A DNA stretch of 64,000 bases from Linanthus parryae (Eukaryota > Streptophyta > Magnoliopsida > Ericales > Polemoniaceae). Of the stretch, positions 22,014-33,976 are shown one piece after another. The DNA lies in contig JALGPY010000015.1 of NCBI GenBank assembly GCA_023055425.1, forward strand, positions 806,001 to 870,000, read 5' to 3'. The notes beneath the pieces were generated by a model. That model had not been told where the DNA came from, did no database searches, and was given only the letters and a program-made list of their open reading frames with translations. Both the position numbers and the translations under genes were made by a program. Within the stretch, counting starts at the first letter, position 1, and each line of letters opens with the position of its first letter.

Positions 22014-25000
22014 ATGACCCGTTCGAGAGATGAGCCTTTGTATCCAACGTTTGAAGACCCGGAATCTTTATCAAAAGCACAGCGTAGAGACAAGAGGAAT
22101 TCAAGCTCAGTCACTATGGATGATGAAACAAGAGCTGAGTTTGAGAGAATCCGCAAATATGTGCAAGATGCGGAAACAGCTAGAGCAGCTGCTGTAGAGG
22201 AGGCTGCAAACAGAGCCGCGGAATCTGAGCAACTTAGGGCTCAAATGGCTGAGATGCAGGCGATGATTGATCGCATGAACCCTCCGAATCCACAACAACT
22301 TCCTGGTGCGGAAGTAGTTGGCAGAAATATCGGTGGCAATGGGAACAATGGAGGCAATAATCGGAACAACAACGGACGGAATGTGGTAGAGCAAGTTAAT
22401 AATGCTGAGGAGGATGAGCGTCCTTTGGTGGACTACTTCAGGACTACACCGGAGGGATATCAGCCCACCATCGTCAGACCTCAGATTAATGCAGCCCATT
22501 TCGAGATTCGCCAACCGTTGATCAACATGGTTAGGGATGAGTGTTTGTTCACTGGAGCTCCAAGTGATGATCCACATCAACACTTGCTAAATTTTGAGCA
22601 GATCACTTCTACCATGTATGATCAGAGAGTTCCACTCGAGACGATAAAGCTCATGCTTTTCCCCTTCTCCTTATCGGGAAAGGCAAAGACATGGCTTATG
22701 GAACTTCCAGCAGGTTGCATAGTTACATGGGCAGATTGTAGTAGAGAGTTTCTCAGGAAGTATCTTCCACCATCCAAGGTTGCTCAACGGATGGCTGTCA
22801 TAACCAAATTTACACAGCAGGAAGATGATTCTTTGGGAGACACGTGGAGAAAAGTCAACCAGCTCTTGCGCAGATGCCCTACTCATGGAGAGCCATGGTA
22901 TAAACTCCTCCATTACTTCTATAATGCTTTGGACAGAGAGACTGCTAGTGAGCTGGACATGATGGCTCAAGGAAATTTTATGGGAATGGGACTACAGAGA
23001 TGTCGTGATCTGCTAGATAATGTAGCCAAACGTGAATCCACGAGGTCTGAGACTCGTAGAAGCACAAAATCAGATGGGGCATTGGTTAGTAAGATTGAGT
23101 CCATGGTGGAGCAGAAATTTGAACATCAGATGGCAGTGATGACTTCAGCTTTTAGTAATTTGAATCCATCGGCACAGGTGAAGTCAGTGGGAGAGATGGT
23201 AGCAGATGCAAACCAGGGATATGGGGACAGAATTGAAGACGTAAACTACATGGGCCAAAGGCAGCAGCAATGGCCAAACACCTATCATCCCAACAACCGC
23301 AATCACCCCAACTTCAGTTATGCCAATCCGAATAGTGGACTATATGCGCCAGGTCTAAGGCCAAATGTTCCTTATCAAGCTCAGCGACAGGCTCCACAGC
23401 AACAGGCTCCTCCACCACCTCCATCTTCAGAAGAGCAGGACACAAACGCGTTGTTGAAGAGACTGTTAGCTAGAAATGATAAGATTGAAAGCAAGATTGT
23501 CGCGATAGAAGCCTCGATAAAAAGCCATGAAACACAGATTGGGCAAATAGCCAATCAAAATACCCGACTTCCACCGGGTATACTTCCGTCCAACACTATT
23601 ACTCCAACTGAGCAATTGAAGGCTATTACTACTCGCAGTGGGACCACTACTCAGGATCCCCCATATCCTACCCATGCGCGAGCTGAGGCGACTAAGGCCA
23701 CTGAAAAAGCCTTGGATGAAGAGATTCCCGTGCCTACCGTGATTCCCCAATCAAAGGACACGGTGAGGAAGTCGGATGAGAAACAGAAGCCAAAGGAGGA
23801 GTATAGTGTTCGTGTTCCCTACCCGCAAAGATTGAAGAGCCAAGAAGATGCCAAGCATTTCAAGAAATTTGTTGATATCTTCAAAAAGTTACACATCAAT
23901 ATACCCTTTGCTGAAGCAATTTCACAAAGGCCTAAATATGCAAAATTTCTCAAGGACCTACTCTCTAATAGAAGACGCATGGATGACTTTGAGACCGTGA
24001 CCCTGAATGAGGAGTGTAGCGCCGTGGTGCAAAAAGTGCTACCCAAAAAGATGAAAGATCCGGGTGGTTTCATTATTCCTGTGACATTGGGAGATGCGTT
24101 CCATGGTAGGGCGTTATGTGATCTTGGCGCAAGCATAAATTTGATGCCTACATCAGTATTTGAGCAACTCGGTGTAGGAGATCCAAAACCCACTCGTATG
24201 TGTTTACAGATGGCTGACTGTACTATAAAACGACCACGGGGTGTTTTGGAGGATGTGCTTGTGAGAGTCGAAGGACTCATCTTTCCCGCAGATTTTGTGA
24301 TCCTAGATATGGATGCTGACGATGATTTCCCACTCATATTGGGACGGCCATTCCTGGCTACGGGAAAGACGATGATTGATGTTGCCAATGGAGAATTGAC
24401 TATGCATATTAACGACGAGAAGGTGGCATTTAATGTCTTTGAAGCTATGAAATTCCCTGCATATGCAGTGAGTGAGCAGTGCTTTGGTGTGGAGGCATAC
24501 ACACCAGACGAGGAGGACGATATATTATTGGAGCAGCTGTATGAGGAACTTGCCTTACTTGATTTGAGTGAAAAAGAACAGGCTATGGAGGCCAGCTGGC
24601 GTTCACCCCTACCCCTCTTTAATGAGGGAAGCAGGAAGATTCTTACTCCCTCTCTTATTACTGCTCCTGATTTAGAATTGATACCGTTACCTGCTCATTT
24701 AAAATATTTATACTTGGGATCTGATGAAACTTTACCTGTTATTGTTTCTGCGTGTTTGGACAGGGAACAGGAGGAGCAGCTTCTCAAGGTATTGCAGGAG
24801 AGGAAAGCAGCTATGGGATGGACCATAGCAGATATCAAGGGGATCAGCCCCACAGTTTGCCAGCACAAGATCCGGCTCATGGAAGACAAGAAGCCGGTAG
24901 TTCAGTTTCAGCGCCGCCTCTACCCTCACATGCAGGAGGTGGTAAAGAAAGAGGTGCTTAAATGGTTGGAAGCAGGTATCATCTATCCGATTTCCAACAG

Positions 25001-26621
25001 CACGTGGACTAGCCCGGTGCAGTGTGTCCCTAAGAAGGGAGGTATAAATGTGGTGGAAGGGGAAAAAGGTGATCAGATTGCCACTTGTACAGTTACTGGG
25101 TGGAGAGTTTGCATGGATTACCGCAAACTCAATGATGCCACTTTAAGAGATCATTTTCCCCTCCCATTTGTGGACCAGATGCTTGATAGGCTGGCACGTC
25201 ATTCGCATTACTGCTTTTTGGATGGATACTATGGGTATAATCAGATAGCGATTGAGCCAGCTAACCAGGAGAAGACGACATTTACTTGTCCTTATGGGAC
25301 TTTTGCATTCAGGCGCATGCCCTTTGGGCTATGCAATGCCCTTGCCACGTTTCAGAGGTGTATGATGTCTATCTTCTCAGACATGATGGAGCAAAATTTC
25401 GAAGTCTTCATGGATGATTTTTCGCTTTATGGTGATGGTTTTGAAGACTGCCTCCAGCAGCTAGCTCGGGTACTGGACAGATGTATTGACACCAACCTAG
25501 TGCTTAGCTGGGAGAAGTGCCATTTCATGGTGACCGAGGGGATAGTGTTGGGACACAAGATCTCCAGTAAAGGCTTAGAGGTAGATCGGGCAAAAATTGA
25601 GGTGATCGAGAAGCTTCCTTATCCTACATCTGTCAAAGGGGTACGGAGTTTCTTGGGACATGCAGGTTTCTATCGACGCTTCATTAAAGACTTCTCGAAG
25701 ATCACAAAGCCATTATCTGGGTTGCTGGAGAAAGATGTCGTCTTTGATTTCAATGAAGAGTGCAGGACAACCTTTGATTTGCTCAAGAAAAAGCTGATCA
25801 GTTCTCCTATTATAGCCACCCCAGACTGGACCTTGCCGTTCGAGCTTATGTGTGATGCCAGCGATTATGCAGTGGGAGCAGTGCTGGGACAGCGGAAAGA
25901 CAAGGTAGCTCATGTAACTTACTATGCCAGTCGTACTCTTAATACTGCACAGGTTAATTATGCCACCACGGAGAAGGAGATGTTAGCTATTATCTTCGCA
26001 TTGGACAAGTTTCGTCCATACCTTGTGGGTTCTCAGGTGACTATCTTCACGGATCATGCAGCCCTCAAATATCTCCTTACTAAGAAGGATGCGAAGCCTA
26101 GATTGATTCGATGGGTGTTGCTAATGCAAGAGTTTGACATTGTGATCAAGGACAAAAAGGGAGTAGAGAACGTTGTTGCAGACCATTTGTCACGAATGGA
26201 GAATGAAAAACAAGAAGATGTGCCAATTAGAGAAGATTTTCCAGATGAACAACTTATGGTAGTGGTAGCAGCTGTGCCTTGGTTTGCGGATTTGGCAAAT
26301 TTCAAGGCGCTCAATATTGTCCCAAAAGACATGTCTTTCCATCAGAAAAAGAAATTTTTCGCAGATGCACGACACTATTTCTGGGATGACCCTTATTTGT
26401 TCAGGTTGGGAGCTGTCAACGTGTTGAGAAGATGCATGAGCTTAATTGCGGAGGGCATTTTGGCAAAACGCGCACTGTGGCAAAGGTATTGCAAAGTGGA
26501 TTTTATTGGCCTTCTTTACATAAAGATGCTCATTGGTTTGTACAGCAGTGTGATCGATGTCAGAGAACTGGCAATATCTCCAACCGAAATGAGATGCCTC
26601 AGAATTTCGTGTTGGAAGTAG
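22014..26621 (+). CDS. gag-pol: Athila A gag-protease-RT-RNase H, frame lost at the end
   Basis: An open frame of 1,535 codons. Gag core lies at about residues 180-330 ([36 protein letters not shown]). No CCHC knuckle is visible; an Asn/Gln/Pro-rich stretch stands in its place, as in other Athila. Protease is near residue 700 ([13 protein letters not shown]). RT covers about 985-1,165, with KVCMDYR-type block, YGYNQI and catalytic FMDDF (near 25,408-25,422). RNase H covers about 1,265-1,395 ([38 protein letters not shown]). Relative to copy B, a 40-base deletion at about 26,433 shifts the frame, so the last ~60 codons are out-of-frame integrase. The start is supported by the matching Met in copies B and C. 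Confidence 0.9.
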   Translation: MTRSRDEPLYPTFEDPESLSKAQRRDKRNSSSVTMDDETRAEFERIRKYVQDAETARAAAVEEAANRAAESEQLRAQMAEMQAMIDRMNPPNPQQLPGAEVVGRNIGGNGNNGGNNRNNNGRNVVEQVNNAEEDERPLVDYFRTTPEGYQPTIVRPQINAAHFEIRQPLINMVRDECLFTGAPSDDPHQHLLNFEQITSTMYDQRVPLETIKLMLFPFSLSGKAKTWLMELPAGCIVTWADCSREFLRKYLPPSKVAQRMAVITKFTQQEDDSLGDTWRKVNQLLRRCPTHGEPWYKLLHYFYNALDRETASELDMMAQGNFMGMGLQRCRDLLDNVAKRESTRSETRRSTKSDGALVSKIESMVEQKFEHQMAVMTSAFSNLNPSAQVKSVGEMVADANQGYGDRIEDVNYMGQRQQQWPNTYHPNNRNHPNFSYANPNSGLYAPGLRPNVPYQAQRQAPQQQAPPPPPSSEEQDTNALLKRLLARNDKIESKIVAIEASIKSHETQIGQIANQNTRLPPGILPSNTITPTEQLKAITTRSGTTTQDPPYPTHARAEATKATEKALDEEIPVPTVIPQSKDTVRKSDEKQKPKEEYSVRVPYPQRLKSQEDAKHFKKFVDIFKKLHINIPFAEAISQRPKYAKFLKDLLSNRRRMDDFETVTLNEECSAVVQKVLPKKMKDPGGFIIPVTLGDAFHGRALCDLGASINLMPTSVFEQLGVGDPKPTRMCLQMADCTIKRPRGVLEDVLVRVEGLIFPADFVILDMDADDDFPLILGRPFLATGKTMIDVANGELTMHINDEKVAFNVFEAMKFPAYAVSEQCFGVEAYTPDEEDDILLEQLYEELALLDLSEKEQAMEASWRSPLPLFNEGSRKILTPSLITAPDLELIPLPAHLKYLYLGSDETLPVIVSACLDREQEEQLLKVLQERKAAMGWTIADIKGISPTVCQHKIRLMEDKKPVVQFQRRLYPHMQEVVKKEVLKWLEAGIIYPISNSTWTSPVQCVPKKGGINVVEGEKGDQIATCTVTGWRVCMDYRKLNDATLRDHFPLPFVDQMLDRLARHSHYCFLDGYYGYNQIAIEPANQEKTTFTCPYGTFAFRRMPFGLCNALATFQRCMMSIFSDMMEQNFEVFMDDFSLYGDGFEDCLQQLARVLDRCIDTNLVLSWEKCHFMVTEGIVLGHKISSKGLEVDRAKIEVIEKLPYPTSVKGVRSFLGHAGFYRRFIKDFSKITKPLSGLLEKDVVFDFNEECRTTFDLLKKKLISSPIIATPDWTLPFELMCDASDYAVGAVLGQRKDKVAHVTYYASRTLNTAQVNYATTEKEMLAIIFALDKFRPYLVGSQVTIFTDHAALKYLLTKKDAKPRLIRWVLLMQEFDIVIKDKKGVENVVADHLSRMENEKQEDVPIREDFPDEQLMVVVAAVPWFADLANFKALNIVPKDMSFHQKKKFFADARHYFWDDPYLFRLGAVNVLRRCMSLIAEGILAKRALWQRYCKVDFIGLLYIKMLIGLYSSVIDVRELAISPTEMRCLRISCWK

Positions 26622-27526
26622 AGCCCTTTGATGTTTGGGGCATTGATTTCATGGGACCATTCCCGTCTTCACTTGGAAATATTTATATACTGTTAGCTGT
26701 GGATTATGTGACCAAGTGGATAGAGGCAATGGCTTGCCCTAAAAACGATGGAGCTACTGTAGAGAGATTCGTGCGTAAGAGCATTTTTACACGGTTTGGA
26801 ACGCCCAGAGCCATTATCAGTGATGAAGGATCGCATTTCGTGAATAAAGTCTTTGCCAATGTCTTGAGCAAATATGGGGTAAAGACGCATAAGATATCAC
26901 TGGCTTATCATCCGCAGTCGAATGGGCAAGCAGAAGTTTCTAACCGAGAGATAAAAGGGATTCTGGAGAAGACAGTCAACCCGTGACGCAAAGATTGGTC
27001 TCTGCATTTAGATGATAGCTTATGGGCGTATAGGACTGCTTACAAGACCCCTTTGGGCATGTCTCCCTATCAGTTAGTATTTGGGAAGTCGTGTCATCTT
27101 CCGGTGGAACTTGAGCACAAGGCATTCTGGGCTCTGAAGAAGATCAATTTGGACACTAAGCTCTCAGGTGAGCAACGTAAGCAAGCACTGCTTGAACTTG
27201 AAGAATTTCGATTGATGGCGTATGAAAGTGCGAAAATCTATAAGGAGAGGAAAAAACTGTGGCACGACAGGCACATCATCCCGAGAGACTTCAAATTAGG
27301 ACAGAGGGTGCTGATCTTCAACGCCAGACTAAAGCTATTTCCAGGGAAATTAAAATCGAGATGGAGTAGTCCCTACACAATTACCTCAGTTTATCCGTGG
27401 GGATCTCTGGAGGTGGAAGATGCAAATGGGAACAGATTTAAGGTGAATGGCCAGAGAGCGAAACCGTACGTGGACGGGAATTTCATTGGAGTCATTGAAT
27501 GGCTTCATGCAACTCCCGCACTTTGA
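26432..27526 (+). pseudogene. pol: Athila A integrase
   Basis: This continues pol in another frame after the deletion. It has the zinc finger [10 protein letters not shown]...CDRCQ, the core with Asp in GIDFMGPF, Asp in IISDEGSHF and Glu in [10 protein letters not shown], and a C-terminal domain ending [12 protein letters not shown]. An in-frame TGA at 26,984-26,986 replaces a Gly codon (GGA-type in copy B) and cuts the product after the core. It cannot be made as one protein with RT. Confidence 0.9.
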
Positions 27527-28007
27527 TTAATCTCTGAGGTAACTGGGTCGGGCCGTCGACCTTAAATTACAAAGCGCTTGTTGGGAGGCAACCCAACCTA
27601 TTTATTGCTGTAGAGTAGGTTTTAATACTGTTTTGTGATTTTTATTCTGTTTGATTTCATTGAGAGGTGCGAGAGAGTGGATTTAATGTTTCCAATGAGT
27701 ATGTGCAGGATTACGAGGTGAAAGGCCTATTTCGGATCCCCCTTCTTGATGCGCGCGTGCGAAACAGAGTAAAAATTGAAGATTTACAGCCCAATATGCG
27801 TATCGGGGTTCGAAGTGAAGGAATTGAAGCTAGAAGGCATTCTTGTACCTACTCAACACACGCACCTGAGGAAGATCATATTCCCGGACTCCCCGTCTTG
27901 ATATGCGCAAGAATTTGATTGATGAACGGAGAAAGCTAGCACGCCGGCACAGATTACGAGGTGAAAATTTGAAGAACAGGTCGAAAACAGAATTGAACAG
28001 TGCCAAC

Positions 28008-28020
28008 GTGTGGGGGTGGT
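28008..28020 (+). promoter_or_regulatory. Internal polypurine-like motif 1
   Basis: cgtgtgggggtgg matches the 3' polypurine tract (agtgtgggggtag) except at two places. Copy B has it at the same relative site (minus strand, 39,587-39,574). Confidence 0.5.
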
Positions 28021-28302
28021 CGAGAGCTTTCTGTAGACAGGTGGATCGCGCATATCGGAGTCCGGATGAGGAAGTTACGCCAAAAAGGATGCTTTAGAGA
28101 GTATAACGAGGCCAAAAACATCCGGAAATGCAAAACGTGCATTGGAACGCGTGAAATTGACAAATGAAATACTCCCCGGATTTTGGGAGTGTTTTAAGGT
28201 GAAAAGGGAGTCTCGAGGTCGAGGAGATCCTTCGGAAAGCAAAGGCGCGATTAAATACGCAAAAATTTGACGAAAAGGATGTTTTTGGCAAGCTCCAGCA
28301 TT

Positions 28303-28481
28303 GTCTTCGTACGAAGACAATTGTCTTCGTACGAAGACTTTATACTTAGAAAATTTTTAAGCTCTGAAGATTGTCTTCTTATAACAGCATGCAGTATCTA
28401 TATAGGAAGGCCTTCGTACGAAGACAAATTGTCTTCGTACGAAGACTCTTCGTACGAAGACAATTGTCTTCGTACGAAGAC
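28303..28481 (+). repeat. Palindrome cassette, A type, before ORF3
   Basis: Six palindromes lie at 28,303-28,318, 28,323-28,338, 28,411-28,425, 28,431-28,446, 28,447-28,461 and 28,466-28,481. They have the same two-plus-four order as in LTR1. The 72-base gap between second and third is also related to the LTR gap (tacttag...tttgaagct/gtctgcaga...gtcttc..ata). It includes a TATA-like ctatatagg at about 28,398-28,406. This is an LTR-derived or LTR-donating block, and it could be a promoter for ORF3 (inference). Confidence 0.85.
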
Positions 28482-29218
28482 ATCGGGCAGAATGACAATT
28501 TTGGCCACACACGAAGAACAGCCATGGGTTACTTCTTGGGGGCATTATGGACGTTTGGCTCACAATTTGTTGAAGACATCAGCTGGCCCCGTTCCTCATC
28601 TTCATTCTTCACAAATCCAGTTTTCTCTTCTCCTCCATAGCCGCAGACACACAAATCGCCTCCTCCCTTGTTTCTTCACCAAATTCAGCAAGCTACCATA
28701 GGTTTTGTTCGCGATTCAGAGGAGAACAAGGATTGCAAGGTGGTTTTGAGGGATATTGAGAGACAAGAGAGAAATCAGAGGAGGAAGAAGCTAGGGTTCC
28801 GTAGTTAAGTTGAGGAATTGGACAACTTGGAGCTTAATTCAGCTTACGGTCAAGAAGGCAACACTAACGGGGACTTCACAAGGAGTACGGAGCATCAATC
28901 AATTCGGAATTTTGACAAAATTTTTCGGCGACCTCAAAACAGCCCGGTTTGTCAAATTTCTGAGATTTTTGTGCCCGTAAGACTTGCTCCGGGCACGTAG
29001 GTACATTCTCAAACTAGTTATTTCAATATTCGAGTCCTAGGCACAAATTGAGTAAAAGCCCAATTTCTTTTTTTGTTGCGCTTAGTAGCGCGCTTGGGGG
29101 CGATTGCTTAGAGTCCTAGGAATTACGTGCTTTCTTGCCTACGTGTTTAATTCTGTACACACTTCTTGTCACGTGCACAAAATTTGAATTTCTTGTTATA
29201 TTTGAATTTGTATTCTAA

Positions 29219-30525
29219 ATGGCGGGTGGAAAGAAACGGAAGACGGGAGAGGGTACCTCGCAAGAAGCATCGGGGTCCGGCGAGCCTCAATTAGAAATAC
29301 CGCCCATTCCCCAATATGAAATCTTGAGTGCCCCTCCCCCGTCTAAACCGGGCATTGTAGGCCGACGAACGGCAAAAGTTAATCTGAAAGAACGGAGTAT
29401 TGGGCCCGGGTGTTATGATAGTTTCCGTTTTGTCACCTACGAGGCCCATCTAGACTCTCGTAAGGACACGTATTTGACTAAGAACGGGCAGCCCGAAAAG
29501 GAATTTCCATTGCATGAGGATATGCCTAATCCCATCAAGAAAATTTTTGAGCGCGAGAAGCTTACCAACTGGTTTAAGCTAGTAGGGCCGTCTAGTTCCC
29601 ATATTGCGAGAGAGTTTTGCCTCAACTTGAGGTATGCAAAAGATGGTGAGAGCAGAGACCCTCGTCTTGTGTACTGTCGGAATGAGTGGATAGTCTTCAC
29701 GCCAAAGGGTATCGCTTTAGCCATGGGTTTCCCCGCTTTGCGAGAGGGTTGTGGGTACGAGACTGTTCTTCGTAGTGAGAATTTTTGGTCTCGTCTGAAT
29801 GCATTTTGTTTTGCAAAAGGGGTGGATCCTTGGGACAGAAAAGGGGAGGTGATTCATTAGAAGGCCGAGAAGAGGTACTATAGGCCGGAGGCGAGGTGGT
29901 GCTGTGAATTGCTCGAGAACTGGGTTTTGGGAATCACACAAAACCCTAGTTAATCTTTCCGCCTATCGGTTTGGGCTCTCTGTCTTTACACCGGGGTTAG
30001 GATCGATATCCCTAAGTTTATATGGGAGAACTGTCTAGGGAGGGTGTCGAGGACTAACAAGTTAGGTCCCGGTCATACTTGCTTGCTGACTCACCTAGCC
30101 AAAACAGCCGAAGTAAACATTGGGAGAGACATGGACTTGAAACCATTCACGGCTAGGAAATGGCATAGGTTTGATGAGACAGCGAGGAAGAGGGGCAAGG
30201 GTAGGAGGATGAACACCTCTAGGTTTGATAACCAGGTTGCCTATGACCACCTGAGAGAGGAGATGGCCCGGGATAGAATCGAGAGAAGACGCCAGTTTGC
30301 CCACACTCGGGACAATCAGGTGAGATGGGTGGATTAATCCAGATGGTGGGCCAGTGGGTGATACAGTCGAGTGGTCAGGCAGCGGGGGAGTTTGTTCCAC
30401 CAGTCCCGACGGCGGATCCGTGGTTCCAGGAAGAGGAATTTGAGTATCCGGTTCCGCCGAGTGAGGACGATGAAGAAGAAGAGGGTGAGACAGAAAATGA
30501 GGAGGAAGAAGAGGAAGACGAGTAG
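29219..30525 (+). pseudogene. Athila A ORF3 (env-position protein), broken
   Basis: The frame starts MAGGKKRKTGEG, a basic, possibly nuclear N-terminus, and holds the block DPRLVYCRNEWIVFTPKGIA shared in outline with copy B ORF3. The product belongs to the plant-transposon-protein type found after pol in Athila; its function is unknown. In-frame stops: TAG at 29,858-29,860 (a Trp codon is likely in relatives) and TAA at 29,951-29,953. The frame then continues to 30,334, shifts near 30,325, and ends in a Glu/Asp-rich tail at 30,525. I see no signal peptide or convincing membrane segment, so calling it an envelope protein is not supported. Confidence 0.75.
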
Positions 30526-30591
30526 TGGAGTTGGCCCTCGTGCTAGGATTGTTGAGTCCTCGTGTGATCGTTGAGGAAAACGATGCATCCT

Positions 30592-30604
30592 AGTGTGGGG
30601 GTGG
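30592..30604 (+). promoter_or_regulatory. Internal polypurine-like motif 2
   Basis: agtgtgggggtgg is followed by ttgatacc, which resembles the true tract plus LTR start (agtgtgggggtag, ttgataac). It is present in X at 18,160-18,172 and, on the minus strand, in copy B at about 36,200-36,189. Confidence 0.55.
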
Positions 30605-31657
30605 TTGATACCTTTTTACTAGTCAGTCTTGAGTCGTTGCATCGCCCGTGTCAGCATGTAGTTAGAGATTTTTAGTTATGTCCTTATTTTTCTTTTTATT
30701 ATTCATATTTTTGCGTGCACGTTTTGGTATTATTGAGTCATCCCATCACTATCGAGTCATTAGTCGAGTTGGCCGTGCATGTAGTATGGGTATATATAAA
30801 AAAAGAAACTAAAAAGTGAAAAAACCAAAAAAAATTAAAAATTTGAGAAAGGGCAATCGAAAGAAGCTGAAAGTTCGGTAAAATCGAGAAGTGTGAGACT
30901 TTTAGGCGTAGGGCGTGAATTGCGATCGAGAGTGAAAATGTGAGTTTCCCGTAGTAAGTATAGAGAAACTTTCTTTACGGGAATGCGTGCCTATTTTACA
31001 CACGGACTTAATTTTTCAAATCTAAAGTGTGTGCCTAGGTTTCTTACAAGAGTTGAGCTAGGTGTGAGCTAAACATGCCGAACGTTCTTGTGTACGTCTT
31101 AGGTAGTCGCCAACCCGCCTCGTAGTGGCACACAGAACAGCTGTGCGAGGTGTGTATTAGAGCACTCACTGCTTATAGAACTTACCTTGTAGGACCACTA
31201 GTAACCCTGTTTTGACCCTTGGTTTCTTTGATAACCTGTGGACTTAGGGTGACGATTCTTGGCCTTCATCATTGATTGGTTAGAATCACCGCTTTAGTGT
31301 GTCACAAGGGTGTTGTAGTTGAGGGGGTTCGATGAGGGAGTACTTCATGCTATTCTTGTGTGAGTCTTACATATCGCATTCACTTCATTTGCGATCTTCG
31401 AGGGGAATGCGAGTGTGAGTGAGAGTAGGCTTGCGCACTTCGGTGTGGCGGTGTTCCATGACATTACAACATGGGCACGAGTGAGGAGAGCCGTGAGTGT
31501 GTACCATCTAATACACACAAAACTTGGGTTGGGGGAATTTAATAGGTGGATCGTGCTAGGTACCGGATCTTACTCATCATGGTGTAGGAGGTTTGGTTGG
31601 ATTAGGCACGAGACATATATTCGATTGGCTACTTGAGAGGGGACAGGATTACATTCG

Positions 31658-31670
31658 AGTGTGGGGGTGT
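31658..31670 (+). promoter_or_regulatory. Internal polypurine-like motif 3
   Basis: agtgtgggggtgt is followed by cgactttgac-type sequence. Copies are at 19,230-19,242 in X and, as its complement, at about 35,100-35,091 in copy B. Confidence 0.45.
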
Positions 31671-32495
31671 CGACTTTTGACTTCGGACATCGAGATTGAG
31701 CTTGCGACGACTCCATCCCCACACATGCTTTATTGTGATAGCGGCTTCGTTGGTTACACCGAGGATTTCATCGAGTTAGGGGGAGAGACATTTACTTGCG
31801 ATTCATATGTGTTTATTTGGCTATTTATCTCCCCCTATTATCATATTTAGCTTGACACTTGGAAGACCACTCGAGACGTATATTGAGGAAATTGTGCAGG
31901 AATTTGAGAGATTCAAAAAAAAATAAAAAAATAAAATAATTAAGAGAGAAAAAAAGGAGAGTTGAATAAAGGAAGAATGAGAAGCTTTGTGGAAGAACGA
32001 GTGGAGAAGCGACTAGTTCACGAACGGGAGTTTTGACTTATACATCATTCATGACAATAGCCGCGGAGATCGTAATTGTACCGGGGTGTGAGGGGATCGA
32101 GGGCCGGAGATGGTGAGTTTCGGGCTTGGTTTCTATCATTGTTGTGAGGGTGTGTGAGATATGGTAATTGTGAGAATGTGACGCCTTAGGACTCGAGTTT
32201 GATTTTTATCCTATTTGTCCCTAAAGCCTCATCATTCTAAACCCGTTAGCGGATTAGGGGCTCGGACCTTGAACGTGGCTTAGCCTAGCGTAGCCTCTTA
32301 TTTTGTGGCACACATGAAAAGGTATTGCGTTCTTGTACTTAGTAAAGCTAGGTTCTCTATACTAGCTAGGGGGATTCGTGTTGTCGAATTTGATTTCAAC
32401 TCATTCCTTGGGTCTAGATTTCTCATCGCTTCGTGTGAATCGGTTTAAGCTAATGGAGATTGCCCAATCTCGCAAAATAAAAGAAAAAAATGTGT

Positions 32496-32500
32496 TAGTT
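32496..32500. repeat. Target site duplication of copy B, left
   Basis: TAGTT lies directly before the B LTR (TGACACGC). The same five bases follow the other B LTR at 48,677-48,681. The uninterrupted site is seen in X (ttgttagttcaacact, about 20,066-20,081). Confidence 0.95.
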
Positions 32501-33471
32501 TGACACGCTCCAACTGCAAGTGCACAGTTGTCGGTGTAGTAATAATCGGAAAAGTCCGTTTGTCGAACCCAAGGGACTTCGTGTAAATTAACTACTAAAT
32601 TTGTTCTTTATGTGGGCAAAGCGCAGTTGTTTTGTTCTATTTCTACTAATAATTAAAAATAACAGTTGTCCCAAATAATTCAAAGAATTATTTCAGGATT
32701 AATAAGCACGGGTTGATTTTGATGTTTATCAAGATTGATCAAGTTCAGGATATCTCTACGGATCACTAGGTATTTCACACTACGTTGGATTTATGTTCTA
32801 CTAACACGATGAGTTCTTGTTCTAGTTAAACGAGCAATTTTATATTGAAGATGTCTCAACCAATAACTATGCCTAAACTATCGTAACTGATTCCTCTAGC
32901 TTACTCAAGTTAAAACACGCATTACGATAATAATTCTACTCTTGTTCTTAGCTAACTAGCAAGATTCCTCAACCCTAGATACGGCTAGTGTGTATTTCAA
33001 TTTTCCGGGCAACAAACGTAGATTCCTCTATCGTTCATAACCTAGCACAATCCTATTAATACGTCTACCAATAGAAAAGATAAATCAAATGCGTAAAATA
33101 CACATAACTAGAGAAGAAATCATCAATTAAGCTCAAAAGCATGCAAGCAAATCCATAAATCACAAGTGTAGTGATCAAACCCTAGTCTCCTACGAGATAT
33201 CCCAAAATAAGGGTTTAGCTACTCATAATCATGTTCAAAATACAAAGTTTCATGATCCAATATGAAAAACTAGAGAAGGAACGAAGATTAGAAGCCAAAC
33301 GGATGATCCAAGCTCTTCAACCTAGCTCCAAGCTCTCCAAGCACGTCTCCCAATGTGTCTTCTGATGCCAAACACGTTCCCCAATGTTTCATAAGTCTTT
33401 CGTGGCTCAAAACTCTCAAAACTATGCCAAAATAGCGAAAATAGCCCAAAAATCCGATCCTGGCCGCAGAG

Positions 33472-33608
33472 GTAATCGTACGATTACTTTGAGGTAAACG
33501 TACGATTACTTGCATTGAAGGTAATCGTACGATTACCCAATAGTAAACGCACGATTACTTCTGAGTGAAGGTAATCGTACGATTACCTTGAGGTAAACGT
33601 ACGATTAC
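33472..33608 (-). repeat. Palindrome array, B type, in copy B 3' LTR
   Basis: Sites at 33,472-33,487, 33,494-33,509, 33,521-33,536, 33,543-33,558, 33,571-33,586 and 33,593-33,608. Perfect copies read GTAATCGTACGATTAC. Every second one has a changed half (GTAAACG). Partners within a pair start exactly 22 bp apart. Confidence 0.9.
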
Positions 33609-33935
33609 TTCTGGTCTTCCACCAATCAAACTTCATCTTCTTGCTCTTTTTCCTTTCGTCTTCACTTCCTGAGCATCCCATTGAGCCTCCAACTTTTCCG
33701 AAGTTCACTTTTGCTCCAATGTCACGTCCCGAGCTCCCGGTTCCTGAAAACCACAACACGAGAAACATACCGGAAGATCAAACGTGATAAAATATAGTCA
33801 AAATTAATGCAAAAAGTGCCCGGACTCATCATTAACGTGCAAAGACTCAACATGCTCAAATTTAGCAAGAAATGATCCAAAATCCATCAAAACGCATCGG
33901 AATACACGCAAAACGGTAAGGAAACATATAAGAAT

Positions 33936-33957
33936 ATAACTCCAAATATGGAGTTAT
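33936..33957 (-). other. LTR-terminal hairpin, B type
   Basis: The stem ATAACTCCA / TGGAGTTAT has a 4-base loop, at the same place as in LTR1 but with the loop-closing pair changed on both sides. It also occurs at 48,653-48,674. Confidence 0.75.
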
Positions 33958-33959
33958 CA

Positions 33960-33976
33960 ACTATCCCCACACTTAC
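33960..33976 (-). promoter_or_regulatory. Polypurine tract of copy B
   Basis: On the minus strand gtaagtgtggggatagt stands directly before the LTR start TGATAACTCC. It would prime plus-strand DNA synthesis. Confidence 0.75.

Larger units (their letters stand above)
27527..29218 (+). other. Athila A spacer between pol and ORF3
   Basis: No protein gene. It contains a polypurine-like motif (28,008-28,020), the palindrome cassette (28,303-28,481) and a pyrimidine-rich leader-like stretch (28,580-28,690) before ORF3. Short words of the type gga(t/c)(c/t)ccc..cttgat recur at about 27,738 and 27,888. The last 240 bases (for example gcaagtc / gacttgctccgggcacg) are conserved with copy B, so they may be the ORF3 5' leader. 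Confidence 0.6.
30526..32500 (+). other. Athila A 3' region, first part
   Basis: A long noncoding region matching copy X (18,094-20,060). It has polypurine-like motifs at 30,592-30,604 and 31,658-31,670 and an A-rich tract at about 31,912-31,945. Two short overlapping frames (31,415-31,850) are kept in X, but X and A are nearly identical throughout, so this is not evidence for a protein. It ends in TAGTT (32,496-32,500), the target duplication of copy B. Confidence 0.75.
32501..33959 (-). repeat. Copy B 3' LTR
   Basis: Its plus-strand ends are TGACACGCTCC and GGAGTTATCA. It carries the terminal hairpin (33,936-33,957) and six B-type palindromes at 33,472-33,608. It is nearly identical to 47,217-48,676. 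Confidence 0.95.
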
